The notes beneath the pieces were generated by a model. The model did no database searches. It saw only the letters and a list, made by a program, of their open reading frames with translations, and had not been told where the DNA came from. A program made the position numbers and the translations under genes. This document shows, piece by piece, positions 35,581 to 44,144 of a DNA stretch of 64,000 nucleotides (positions are counted from its first letter, which is position 1; each line of letters opens with the position of its first letter). Location of the stretch: NCBI GenBank assembly GCA_963724535.1, contig CAVRVD010000014.1, positions 463,910-527,909 of the forward strand. Reading direction: 5' to 3'. The DNA comes from JADJPO01 sp963724535. Lineage in GTDB: Bacteria; Actinomycetota; Actinomycetes; Actinomycetales; Kineosporiaceae.

Positions 35581-36004
35581 TCCGGATATTGGTCTCGGCA
35601 TAGGAATTCGGTCTCGCGCCGATCGCATCGACGTGCGGCCGTCACGCCCATGACGGCTCTTCGAGGTTCCGCGTGATCACACGGCGGTAGAGGGCTCGTG
35701 GCCCTGCTCTGGCGCTATGGAACTGCGTCCGCGCGGGGTGGCCGAGATCGAGGTCCTGATCGTCACCGGCCTCACCAGCGCCCGCGCGGAGGCCGCGCGC
35801 ACTTCGATCAAGCAGGTCAAGCGCGGCGGCCGAGGGTTCTGCAGTGAACCCCGCTACCGCGACCGCATCCTCGTGGCCGGGGCCGCTCGACGTGCAGCGT
35901 TACCTCCGATCTCAATGCACCGGATCGCGCGGACCTACGAGGCGTGGCACTCCTGCTACCGTCCGCACGACCGCTTGCAGGTCGCGTCATTCTGGAGGTT
36001 CGCG

Positions 36005-36610
36005 GTGCCGGACACCACCTGTCATATGTCGATCTCGTTGGACGGTTTCGTCGCCGGCCCGGATCAGAGCCGGGAGGACCCCCTGGGCAAGCGGGGGTTG
36101 GAGCTGCACGGCTGGCACATCGGTGACCCGCGGGCCACCGACGCTGACAAGATCGCGAGTGAGTGGCTCATGCGGTCCCGGGGTGCGTATGTGATGGGGC
36201 GGAACATGTTCGGCCCGATCCGTGGGGACTGGGATGAGGACTGGTCGGGCTGGTGGGGCACCGAACCGCCGTATCACGCGCCGGTGTTCGTGCTGACCCA
36301 TCACCCCCGTGATCCGATCCAGATGGACGGGGGGACGACCTTCCACTTCATCACCGAGGGGTTCGACGCGGCCTACTCCGCAGCGTGTGAGGCCGCCGGG
36401 GACGACGGGGTGGACATCGCCGGTGGGGCCTCGACCGTCCGGCAAGCGTTGATCGCAGGGGTGATCGATGAGCTCACCCTCGACATCGCGCCCGTCCTGC
36501 TCGGTTCAGGCGAGCGCATCTTCGACGAGGTTGAGTCCTTCGATTTCCAGCCCGCCGAGGTGCTTCACTCGCCGCTGGCCACCCACATCCGCTACCGCCG
36601 CGTCAGCTGA
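36005..36610 (+). CDS. RibD C-terminal / dihydrofolate-reductase-family protein
   Basis: A 201-aa protein with the opening CHMSISLDGFVAGPDQSREDP and the nucleotide-binding pattern SRGAYVMGRNMFGPI, VFVLTHHPRDPI and DGVDIAGGASTVRQALIAGVIDELTLDIAPVLLGSG, typical of the YyaP/RibD-like reductase group. GTG 36005 is chosen because GGAGG sits 6 nt upstream; the frame is open further upstream without family sequence. Usually annotated as a deaminase/reductase of unknown substrate. Confidence 0.88.
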   Translation: MPDTTCHMSISLDGFVAGPDQSREDPLGKRGLELHGWHIGDPRATDADKIASEWLMRSRGAYVMGRNMFGPIRGDWDEDWSGWWGTEPPYHAPVFVLTHHPRDPIQMDGGTTFHFITEGFDAAYSAACEAAGDDGVDIAGGASTVRQALIAGVIDELTLDIAPVLLGSGERIFDEVESFDFQPAEVLHSPLATHIRYRRVS

Positions 36611-36811
36611 CGTCGCGGCCCGACGCCCCCGCTGCGCTTCGGTAGGGTCATTCACCCCCGGGACAGTAGGGGGCGAAGCCGAGGCAGAGTCGGCGAGCGC
36701 AGTCGCCCTCCCCGCGGCAAGAGAGTGAGTTGACCCGAGCGGGGTCGTGGCAGACGTGGTCGACTCGATAAGCGTTTGCCATCGTGGCTGCGACACCGGA
36801 CCGTGACAGGC

Positions 36812-37600
36812 ATGAACGAGGCGGCTCGGCTCCTGGAAGCCTATGACGAGCAGCTTCGCACCGACGCGGAGACCCCGAGCGCGGTCTCGGTCACCCGACA
36901 CGGCCCGCTGCGCCTGGTGACCTTCGCCGGGGGGCGCGGTTTCGTCACCTACCGGGACCTGGGCGGAGCGGGCGTCGATGCGATCCGGTGCCTCGTCGGG
37001 CAAGCGCTGGCCCACTACCGGGCAGACCTCGAGATCAGCCGGGTCGAGTGGAAGTCCCGCGGACACGACCATGCGCCGGGGTTGCACGAGGCTTTGCTGG
37101 ACAACGAGTTCATCCCGGGCGCGCCGGAGTCGATCATGCTGGGTGAGGCGCGGGTGCTCGCCGCCGACGCCTGCCTGCCCGAGGGGGTGATGCTGCGTCG
37201 GGTCACTGCGGAGGACGATGTCCGAGCGATGAGCGCGATGCAGGACGAGGTCTTCGGTGACCCCGTCTCCGAGGAGATGGCGGACGCCCTCCTGCGCGGG
37301 CTGTCCTTCGGCGACGGGATGGAGCTGTGGGTTGCCGAGGCGCAGGGGCGGATCGTGAGCGCCGGGCGACTGGAGCCGGTGCGTGGGACCGTCTTCGCCG
37401 GGATCTGGGGCGGCGCTACCCGGCAGGACTGGCGGGGTCGTGGGATCTACCGCGCGTTGACGGCTGCGCGGGCACGGTCAGCACTCGGCATGGGCAAGAC
37501 GCTCATCCACAGCGACTCGACCGAGTACTCGCGCCCGATCCTCGAACGGTCCGGACTCGTCAGAGTGTCGACCACGACGCCCTACAGCTGGCGGCGCTGA
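36812..37600 (+). CDS. GNAT-family N-acetyltransferase (two-domain)
   Basis: A 262-aa protein. The C-terminal half is a GNAT fold: LRRVTAEDDVRAMSAMQDEVFGD, ELWVAEAQGRIVSAGRLEPV, then FAGIWGGATRQDWRGRGIYRAL, which carries the acetyl-CoA loop R/Q-x-x-G-R-G, and SRPILERSGLVRVSTTTPY. The N-terminal half resembles a degenerate GNAT repeat. ATG 36812 begins MNEAARLLEAYDEQLR. Monocistronic; acceptor unknown. Confidence 0.85.
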   Translation: MNEAARLLEAYDEQLRTDAETPSAVSVTRHGPLRLVTFAGGRGFVTYRDLGGAGVDAIRCLVGQALAHYRADLEISRVEWKSRGHDHAPGLHEALLDNEFIPGAPESIMLGEARVLAADACLPEGVMLRRVTAEDDVRAMSAMQDEVFGDPVSEEMADALLRGLSFGDGMELWVAEAQGRIVSAGRLEPVRGTVFAGIWGGATRQDWRGRGIYRALTAARARSALGMGKTLIHSDSTEYSRPILERSGLVRVSTTTPYSWRR

Positions 37601-37720
37601 AGGCTGCCCGATGTCTTGGGTCGGCGGCTGCCGCCACCGGCACCGACCCCGAAGCCACATCGCGTCACCGCCGCGAGCCGCTCACAGAGTCCGCTAGGAC
37701 GCGCACCGCGCCATGATCGG

Positions 37721-37752
37721 GCGAGCGTAGCCGCCCTCAGCGCGGCATAGCG
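37721..37752. repeat. REP-like unit (diverged)
   Basis: GCGAGCGTAGCCGCCCTCAG followed by CGCGGCATAGCGG; same head (GAGCGTA) and GCCGC/GCGGC stem as other units but with mismatches. Confidence 0.4.
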
Positions 37753-37784
37753 GAAGTTGGTGGGTGGCTGCTTGGTGATGGTCG

Positions 37785-38252
37785 TTAGACGAGCCAGCGG
37801 CCGTCGCGCATGAGTGTGCGGCCGGCTAACTCGTTGTCTTCACCCCAGGCCTGGATGCGAAGGGGACGGAGCACGAGCAGGACGTACCCGCCCCCCGCGG
37901 TGCGTGGGTCCCAGCCGGCCTGAGCGGCATAGCGCTCGACCAGCCCGTCATCGTCACCCGCAAGGACGCTGCGATCGAGCGTGGCGTCGATCATGACCAC
38001 GTCGCGGGTGGGTCCCAGCGCCAGCCGTGCGACACCATGATCGGCGATGTTGCGGGCTGTGCGTGAGGTTCCCGGGAGCGTGACGACGATCCGGTCCTCG
38101 ATCCAGGACAGTGACAGCGGAACCATGTACGGGCGGGTCACCCCCTGGTCGACCGATGCGGTCGCTACCCACACGTCCGCCTCCACGGCAGCGAGTTTGG
38201 TGAGCGCGTCGACCTTCCGCTGAACCAGACTGCGGGGAGGTGCAGGACTCAT
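37785..38252 (-). CDS. pyridoxamine-5'-phosphate-oxidase-like (F420/FMN split barrel) protein
   Basis: A 155-aa single-domain protein: DVWVATASVDQGVTRPYMVPLSLSW, RIVVTLPGTSRTARNIADHGVARLALG and DVVMIDATL are the strands of a PNPOx-like split barrel, and it ends with YVLLVLRPLRIQAWGEDNEL, where Trp/Arg contact the flavin. Start ATG 38252 gives the expected size; the longer upstream frame is unlike the family. FMN or F420 binding is inferred from family. Confidence 0.82.
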   Translation of the reverse strand: MSPAPPRSLVQRKVDALTKLAAVEADVWVATASVDQGVTRPYMVPLSLSWIEDRIVVTLPGTSRTARNIADHGVARLALGPTRDVVMIDATLDRSVLAGDDDGLVERYAAQAGWDPRTAGGGYVLLVLRPLRIQAWGEDNELAGRTLMRDGRWLV

Positions 38253-38418
38253 TCGGTCAGCGTAGTGATGGGCGTTTGGTACACCCAGGCCGCCGGGCGG
38301 GCGGGTCGGCCCGCGATGGGTGGTCGGCGGCTGACCAGAAGACGGTATTGGGCGCCCACCGCAGGCTACTGGTCGGACGAACGGCATGCGCGACTCGCAG
38401 TACGGTCGGGCGCCAGCC

Positions 38419-38600
38419 CGCACACGGCCAGCGCGGAACCCTCCAGGTTCTTCATCACGCCGCTTTGCGACGGCTACCCGGCCCTCCTGGTCAGGCTCAC
38501 AGCGGGGGACCTCGACGAGGTGACCGAACTCGTCGTCGAGGCGTGGCGGATCTGCGCCCCGAAGCGACTCGTGTCCGCATACGACCAGGACCAGCCGCCG
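38419..38600 (+). pseudogene. C-terminal fragment of an MmcQ/YjbR-family protein
   Basis: RFFITPLCDGYPALLVRL, EVTELVVEAWRICAPKRL is the closing third of the YjbR/MmcQ fold (phenylalanine-rich strand, then the APKR helix). The first two thirds are missing or scrambled and no start is present; the frame then runs on into unrelated sequence. Remnant of a deleted gene. Confidence 0.5.
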
Positions 38601-38791
38601 GGTAGCTCGCCCGCGGACCGCCGCCCAACGCTGCAGGAGCGCGGACCCAGGGCGGCAGGTGAGTGGATCGGCGTCGGCGGTTGCAGGGGCATCGGTGCGC
38701 CGCAGGGCGATGGCTCAGCAGGGGATGGCAGCTATCCGCGGTCGGTGAACCTGCTGGCCGGCCCGGGCGCCCGGTAGGAGGATCGTGTGTC

Positions 38792-39496
38792 GTGACGCTG
38801 TCTGTGGTGCTCGTACACAGCCCTTCGGTGGGACCGACCACGTGGAAGCCGTGCTGTCAACGTCTTCAGGTGTTGGGGGTGGACACGGTGGTCCCCGACC
38901 TACGCCATATTGGCGTGGGTGGGCCGCCGTACTGGCCACGGGTTGCCGACACCGTGGTCGCCGCGATGGGGCAGCTCGACGAGACCGGTTCGGTGGCGTT
39001 GGTGGCTCACAGCAATGCCGGACTGTTCCTACCGACGATCATGGACGCATCGCCCCGCCCCGTCGCGTCCGTCGTGCTCGTCGATGCGGGGATGCCGCTC
39101 GGGCCGGGACCAGTCCCGGTGGCACCGGGTGAGTTCCTGCCCTGGTTGCGCGGCCTGGCCGGGCCTGACGGGCGACTTCCTCGATGGACGGACTGGTGGT
39201 CCGCCGCCGACGTCGCAGCGATGCTGCCTGACCCGCAGGTGCGCGGTGAGGTCGTGGCGGACCAGCCGCGGCTTCCTGTCGACTACTACGAGCAGACCGT
39301 GCCCGTGCCCGCCCCGTGGCCTGCCGTGCCGGGGGCGTACCTGCAGTTCACGCCCGGTTACGACGACGACGCCGCTCGCGCCCGGGCAGCCGGCTGGCCC
39401 TGCGAGCGGATCACCGGAGAACACCTACACCACGTCGTCGACCCCGCCACCGTGACCAGCGCCATCCACAGGCTCATCGCGCACCCCCACCCCTAA
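38792..39496 (+). CDS. alpha/beta-hydrolase family protein
   Basis: A 234-aa enzyme. SVVLVHSPSVGPTTW forms the oxyanion segment, LVAHSNAGLFLP the nucleophile elbow (Ser), VVLVDAGMP a following strand, and GEHLHHVVDP the catalytic His. GTG 38792 follows TAGGAGGA by 9 nt. No lid domain of a known subfamily is recognisable, so the substrate is open. Confidence 0.85.
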   Translation: MTLSVVLVHSPSVGPTTWKPCCQRLQVLGVDTVVPDLRHIGVGGPPYWPRVADTVVAAMGQLDETGSVALVAHSNAGLFLPTIMDASPRPVASVVLVDAGMPLGPGPVPVAPGEFLPWLRGLAGPDGRLPRWTDWWSAADVAAMLPDPQVRGEVVADQPRLPVDYYEQTVPVPAPWPAVPGAYLQFTPGYDDDAARARAAGWPCERITGEHLHHVVDPATVTSAIHRLIAHPHP

Positions 39497-39534
39497 CAAA
39501 CTCACGCCCTCCAGCCAAGGACCCAACGAAACTG

Positions 39535-40044
39535 CTAGGGAACGACGAGCCATTGACGCCCGTCGATGAGCTCACGCGCGGCGTCGAGGTGCCCGGCGTG
39601 GCAGGCGGTCTCGGTGATGAGGTGCAGCAGGACGTCCTGGAGGTCGTCCAGCCTCCACTCGCCGAAGAAGTCGGGCCACCAGGCGGGCGGGGTCGAGATC
39701 ACCATCGCGTCCATGACGGTGTCCGAGCGGTCGATCTGCGCGCGGTACAGGTCGAGCACCGACTCGGCCGGGGTGTCCGGGGAGACGGCCCAGGCGTCGG
39801 GAGCGTTGTCAGCGGTCGAGGCGGCGATCGCCGACGGGTCGGCGGCCATGACGGCCGAGAACCAGAACAGTTCGTCGTCGAGGGCCAGGTGCTGGATCAT
39901 CCCCAGGCACGACCAACCGGACGGCAGCACGGGGGAGCGCAGCTGGTCATCGTCGAGGCCATCGACGATGCCGAGGACATGGCGACGCTGTGATGTCAGG
40001 TAGCTCCGCAGCACCGAGAGCCTGTCGTCGGCTGGTGCGCTCAT
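39535..40044 (-). CDS. DinB-like / DUF664 protein
   Basis: A 169-aa four-helix protein. LRSYLTSQRRHVLGIVDGLDD, GWSCLGMIQHLALDDELFWF (first metal His) and LLHLITETACHAGHLDAARE (HxxxH pair) are the family hallmarks. Many members are thiol-dependent transferases or of unknown role. ATG 40044 has GGGAGGGG 8-9 nt upstream. Confidence 0.87.
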   Translation of the reverse strand: MSAPADDRLSVLRSYLTSQRRHVLGIVDGLDDDQLRSPVLPSGWSCLGMIQHLALDDELFWFSAVMAADPSAIAASTADNAPDAWAVSPDTPAESVLDLYRAQIDRSDTVMDAMVISTPPAWWPDFFGEWRLDDLQDVLLHLITETACHAGHLDAARELIDGRQWLVVP

Positions 40045-40332
40045 CCCAGGTCCCCTCCCCGGCGTCCGCCCCGCCCACTCCGGCGGCGGACCGGCAGCGG
40101 CTGCCCTCGGCACCCTAGCCGCGGCCGGGGTCGCCCGCTCAGGCTCCGGCCACCACCAACACCAATTGCGGTTCGGTCTTGGGTGCCAGGGCAGGTGATC
40201 GGTTCCGCGGACGGCGATGTGGCATGAGCAGACGGCCACGTCCCAGCGGTCAGCCTGGACGGCAGGAGGGACCTCACCGTCAAGGCGCCGACAGCGTACG
40301 TCCCCCCGCGCACACCGATATGAGCACGGGCG

Positions 40333-40878
40333 TTAGTCGTGGTCGGGGATGAGGCTGTAGACGTACATGTCTCGGTGTTCGTTGCCGATCTGTTCCCACC
40401 GGCGCAGGAGTCCTTCGCGTTGGTATCCGCACGTCTCGGCGGCCTTCCAGGATCCTTCGTTCCAGGGTTCGACGAACAGGTGGAGGCGCTTGACGTCCTC
40501 GATGCCGCAGGCCCATGTGGTGAGGGTCTGCAGGGGTGCTCGGGCGTAGCCTCGCCGCCGGTGCTGCGGGGCGATCCAGTACCCGGATGATGCGTGGCCC
40601 ACGGAGACCTGGGACGTCCATAGGCCGATCTGGCCGACGGCCCGCGCGGTCTCGGCGTCCGCGATGGTGAATGAGTACCCGGCGCCGGTGGTCAGCCGGT
40701 CGTGCTGGCGCTGCAGGTAGGCGTGGGCGTCGTCCTGGCTGCCGCTGGTGGGGACTGTGGTGATCAAGGGGATCAGGGGGTCGTCGGCGACCGACACGAC
40801 GAGGGGAACGTCACGGGGCTCGAAGGCCCTCAGCATTACGGGCGGGGCGTCCAGTCGCGGCATCGTCGAAGGCAACAT
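40333..40878 (-). CDS. RimJ/RimL-type GNAT N-acetyltransferase
   Basis: A 181-aa GNAT. VMLRAFEPRDVPLVVSVADD opens the domain, YSFTIADAETARAVGQIGLW is the central sheet, and GYWIAPQHRRRGYARAPLQTL holds the acetyl-CoA loop (Q-H-R-R-R-G-Y-A). RLHLFVEPWNEGSWKAAETCGYQREGLLR is the usual RimJ-like end. A start at Met 6 is also possible. Acceptor unknown. Confidence 0.87.
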   Translation of the reverse strand: MLPSTMPRLDAPPVMLRAFEPRDVPLVVSVADDPLIPLITTVPTSGSQDDAHAYLQRQHDRLTTGAGYSFTIADAETARAVGQIGLWTSQVSVGHASSGYWIAPQHRRRGYARAPLQTLTTWACGIEDVKRLHLFVEPWNEGSWKAAETCGYQREGLLRRWEQIGNEHRDMYVYSLIPDHD

Positions 40879-40950
40879 GTGATCACTCTGGAGGCAATCT
40901 GGTGATTCGGGCCCCTGTACTGCGGTCCCTCACCGGCGGGATCGAACGCG

Positions 40951-40992
40951 CGGGTCGCGGCAGAAGCGTATGGCCGCGCTCGCGGCTATGAG
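40951..40992. repeat. REP-like unit
   Basis: Two half-units back to back: CGCGGCAGAAGCGTATGGCC continuing to GCGCTCGCGGCTATGAG. Lies 70 bp before the nitroreductase start. Confidence 0.55.
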
Positions 40993-41064
40993 TGCGCGTC
41001 ACGCGCAGAGGAAACAGGCTGCTCGGCCCTTGATGCGGCCCGGTGCCCGGAGCAGAGTGATCGC

Positions 41065-41820
41065 ATGTCAACGACGGTCCCGGTCAGTGATGAGCGACTG
41101 TTCGACGTCATGTACCAGTGCCGCGCCATTCGCAGGTTCACCGCGGAGCCGGTTCCCGAGGAGCTCCTGGTGCATCTTGTGGACGCTGCTCTTCATGGAC
41201 CCAGCGCCGGCAACGCGCAGAACTGGGCGTTCGTCATCGTGCGCGACGCAGCGCAGAAGCGGCGGTTGAAGGCGGTGTGGAAGCGGGCGTGGGCCTTCTA
41301 TCGCAGCACCATCGGGGCCAGCCCGTTGCGTCCGGGTGAGGACGCCGCCGATCGCGAGAGGGTGATGCGCAGCGCGGATGACCTCCTCGACCATCTCGAG
41401 GACGTCCCGGCCCTGATCTTTGTCGGTGTCATGGCCGATACCGATGCCGAGCGCAGGCTGCTGTCTCCGGGGATGCTGGTCGAGCACCTGGGTCTGCGCG
41501 GGACGGTGAAGTTCCTCGGCTCCGGGCAGAAGATCGGCGCGCTGGCCAAGGGGTCCACCGCCTACCCCGCCGTCCAGAACATGTTGCTCGCGGCGCGTGC
41601 GTTGGGGCTCGGGGCAGTGATGACGACGCAGCACTTCTTCGTCCCGGGCGAGTTCGAGAAGGTGCTCGGGTTGCCGAAGTCGTTCACCCTGGCGGCCATC
41701 GTCCCAGTGGGTTGGCCCGCCGTGAGGTTCGGGCCGACGCGACGACCGGACCCTCGGTCGATGATCTTTTGGGACCGCTGGGGGCCGCCTTCGTCCAGCG
41801 GTGCAAGAACTCCGCCGTGA
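41065..41820 (+). CDS. nitroreductase-family protein
   Basis: A 251-aa FMN-dependent oxidoreductase. YQCRAIRRFTAEPVPEELL holds the phosphate-binding Arg pair, GPSAGNAQNWAFVIVRD the FMN loop, and AYPAVQNMLLAARALGLGAVMT the dimer-helix signature; VLGLPKSFTLAAIVPVGWP is the usual end before a short tail. Native electron acceptor unknown. Start ATG 41065. Confidence 0.9.
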   Translation: MSTTVPVSDERLFDVMYQCRAIRRFTAEPVPEELLVHLVDAALHGPSAGNAQNWAFVIVRDAAQKRRLKAVWKRAWAFYRSTIGASPLRPGEDAADRERVMRSADDLLDHLEDVPALIFVGVMADTDAERRLLSPGMLVEHLGLRGTVKFLGSGQKIGALAKGSTAYPAVQNMLLAARALGLGAVMTTQHFFVPGEFEKVLGLPKSFTLAAIVPVGWPAVRFGPTRRPDPRSMIFWDRWGPPSSSGARTPP

Positions 41821-41970
41821 TCCACGGCAAGGGGCCATGTCTCGTGGCGCCACTCGCCGGACGGGGCAACCCGAGTGGTGTAACCCCTCCGCGACAGATG
41901 ACGCCGCGTCGCACCGGATTTCACCCAGTGGGCAGTACATCACCAGGCAGTCACTCGCCTCGGCGTGCTC

Positions 41971-42010
41971 GGCGGCAAGAGCGTAACTGCCGCGCTCATC
42001 GCGGCAGATG
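41971..42010. repeat. REP-like unit, near-identical to that at 43511
   Basis: CGGCAAGAGCGTAACTGCCG, then CGCTCATCGCGGC; the 33-bp core is identical at 43511-43543. Confidence 0.65.
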
Positions 42011-42068
42011 AGGATGTTTCGACGCCGCCCGTCAGGGATCATCGCGGGGCTGCGGGCGGACCCCTGGG

Positions 42069-42893
42069 TCAGCGTGGCCGGCGGAGCGCCTGCAGGGTGT
42101 AGGTGTGCGGTAGACGCCAGGGGCGGTCGGCGAGGCGCCACTCGTCGAGGTCGGCCCGCTCCATCTTCCCGGGCAGCGCTTCCCACGGCACGGAGTCGTG
42201 CTCGACAAGCTGGGTGAGTTCCATGCCGGCGTCAAGGAGCGCAGTGACGATGTCCCCGAGTCCGTGGTTCCAGCTGTGCGTCCGGGTGTGCACGAAGGTG
42301 CTGGTGGTCTCCACGTACGTCGAGTCGTCCTCCCAGACCAGCGGCTCGGGTGTCTCGAAGTAGGCGAAGTCGATCACCAGGTCGTCGCGGCGCTCGTCGA
42401 TGGACCAGAGCATTGGGTGCCCCTCGCGGAGGAACAGACGCCCGCCGGGCCGCAGCAGACCGGCCACAACCCCGGCCCAACGGCGCACGTCAGGTAGCCA
42501 GCACAACGCGCCGACCCCGGTGTAGACAAGGTCGAAGGCCCCCTGAGGCAGGTGGTCCGGTACCGAGTAGACGTCGCACTCCACGAACTCGATGTCCGCT
42601 CCGGTCGCGGATGCGATGCGCCGCGCCTGCGCCAGGGAGGCCGGTGAGAAGTCCACACCTGTCATCCGCGCGCCGAGGCGGGTCAGCGACACGGTGTCCG
42701 TGCCGATATGACACTGCAGGTGCACCCCACGCAGGCCGGCGACATCACCCAACCGCGGCAGGTCGAAACGCACCACGTGACTGAGGAACTCCCGGTCGGC
42801 GACGAACCGCTCAACGGCGTATCCAGGCGAGGCGGCGTGGGCGGCAGCGCGCTCGTCCCAGTTAGCGCGGTTGACCAGCAAGTAGTCGTCCAT
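42069..42893 (-). CDS. class I SAM-dependent methyltransferase
   Basis: A 274-aa enzyme. GLRGVHLQCHIGTDTVSL replaces the usual motif I glycine run, MTGVDFSPASLAQARRI gives the ribose-binding acid, and FDLVYTGVGALCWLPDVRRW is motif IV. Similar to the methyltransferase-11-like group of actinobacteria. ATG 42893 starts MDDYLLVNRANWDERA; the upstream frame is unlike the family. Substrate unknown. Confidence 0.87.
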   Translation of the reverse strand: MDDYLLVNRANWDERAAAHAASPGYAVERFVADREFLSHVVRFDLPRLGDVAGLRGVHLQCHIGTDTVSLTRLGARMTGVDFSPASLAQARRIASATGADIEFVECDVYSVPDHLPQGAFDLVYTGVGALCWLPDVRRWAGVVAGLLRPGGRLFLREGHPMLWSIDERRDDLVIDFAYFETPEPLVWEDDSTYVETTSTFVHTRTHSWNHGLGDIVTALLDAGMELTQLVEHDSVPWEALPGKMERADLDEWRLADRPWRLPHTYTLQALRRPR

Positions 42894-43175
42894 CGCTGCA
42901 TGGTGGCACCACACGGCCACCCCGGCCGACGAGCTTCTCGCCCGACGCGGTCGATCCCGGCCAGGCAGCCCCCCGCTACTGCCGGACACCGCGTCGACGG
43001 CAGTTGCTGACGGCCGCGGAGCGGCGCGCCCGGGCGAGCGACGCAGCCGCCAACCCAACGCGGCAGGAGCGGGCGTTCGCCCGGGGGGTGTTGGTCAGGG
43101 GCCCCCTGAGCGGATGAGCGAAGCCGCCAAGCTCGCGGGGGCAACTGTCGGCGAGCCGCCGAATACGATCGTGGC

Positions 43176-43472
43176 GTGGAGTTCAGTCGGGAACTGCGAC
43201 CACACGTGCTCTCGGGCGACATCACTGTCACGTTCCGGCTCTGGCGCAACCCCAAGGTCAAGGCCGGAGGCCGCTACCGGGTCGGCCCGGCACACATCGA
43301 AATCGACACGGTCGAGCTCGTCTCCTTCGCATCCATCGACGAGACGGATCTTCAACACACCGGCGAAGCCGACCGGGAATCCCTACGCCGCCGCCGCCGC
43401 CGCACAGCTCACGCTGGACCCGTCCAGGACGAAACGTTGGTCTACCGAATCGAGTTCCACGTCGTCGAATAG
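43176..43472 (+). CDS. ASCH-domain protein
   Basis: A 98-aa protein: MEFSRELRPHVLSGDITVTF, RLWRNPKVKAGGRYRVGPAHIEI and VELVSFASIDETDLQHTGEAD are the ASCH/PUA-like barrel, which binds RNA or, in the YqfB group, hydrolyses modified cytidines. The interior RRRRRRTAHAG segment is basic. GTG 43176 has no strong ribosome site. Stands alone before the IS110 copy. Confidence 0.75.
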   Translation: MEFSRELRPHVLSGDITVTFRLWRNPKVKAGGRYRVGPAHIEIDTVELVSFASIDETDLQHTGEADRESLRRRRRRTAHAGPVQDETLVYRIEFHVVE

Positions 43473-43510
43473 CCCACTCTGTACCGGGACCTGGCGCGGC
43501 AAGCGGACAG

Positions 43511-43545
43511 CGGCAAGAGCGTAACTGCCGCGCTCATCGCGGCTA
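43511..43545. repeat. REP-like unit at left edge of IS110 copy 2
   Basis: CGGCAAGAGCGTAACTGCCG then CGCTCATCGCGGC, ending 7 bp before the IS110 left end. Confidence 0.65.
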
Positions 43546-43551
43546 CTTCAG

Positions 43552-43787
43552 GCTGGTGCTACGGCGTCGGCCTGGCCAGGCTGGTGTCGAGGTGCCCGGC
43601 AGGTCGCTCTCTTTCGCGGCTGCCCACCGCGGTGTTTCGGTGTCGCGGTGTGGCTCACTCATGGTCTGTGCTCTGCCGGGCACCGCTGGCGGGCTGTGGC
43701 TCACGAGGGGACTGCCCACGCTCGAAGTAGCGATGCCCACCTTCGCCGACCAACCGGAAGAGTGGTTCGCGGAGAAAGGGAACGGCG
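43552..43787 (+). ncRNA. candidate IS110 bridge RNA region, copy 2
   Basis: Homologous to 25851-26083, with a few substitutions and a 3-nt insertion. It is intact although its transposase is split. Not folded; call by position and conservation. Confidence 0.4.
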
Positions 43788-44087
43788 ATGGGCCGGATGA
43801 TCATTGGAGTGGATCCGCATAAGGCGTCGGTGACGATCGAGGTCGTCGACGGCGAGGGGAAGGTCGCCGCGACGGGGGTGTTCGGGACCGACGCCCGCCA
43901 GTACGCGGTGATGCTGCGCTACGTGCGGCAGTGGCCGGAGCGGACCTGGGCGGTCGAGGGCGCCGACGGGGCAGGCCGACCGCTGTCCCAGCGGCTACTG
44001 GCCGACGGGGAAGCGGTCTGGGATGTGCCGGCGAAGCTGACCGCCCGGGTCCGGGTGCTGGATACCGGGCAGGGCCGCAAGACCGAC
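43788..44087 (+). pseudogene. IS110 transposase copy 2, piece 1 of 3
   Basis: Codons 1-100, from IIGVDPHKASVTIEV through GQGRKTD, interrupted immediately after the Asp of the KTD motif. The reading frame runs on, without a stop, into the recombinase gene of the inserted element. Confidence 0.85.
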
Positions 44088-44144
44088 CCGTTAACCGAAC
44101 TACGCGGGGGGGTTGGCTGGTTCGGGGGACGGCTCGGGAGTGGG

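Larger units (their letters stand above)
34366..35716. other. about 1.35 kb of gene debris
   Basis: No intact gene. Besides the two remnants listed separately (34684-34891 and 35465-35549) I see only scattered open frames without family signatures. Base composition is like the flanks. Confidence 0.4.

Noticed and set aside
38265..38777. 170-aa intact protein
   Set aside because: Only about 60 residues match the YjbR/MmcQ fold; the flanking translation is unstructured and overlaps the ribosome site of the hydrolase gene. Kept as a fragment.
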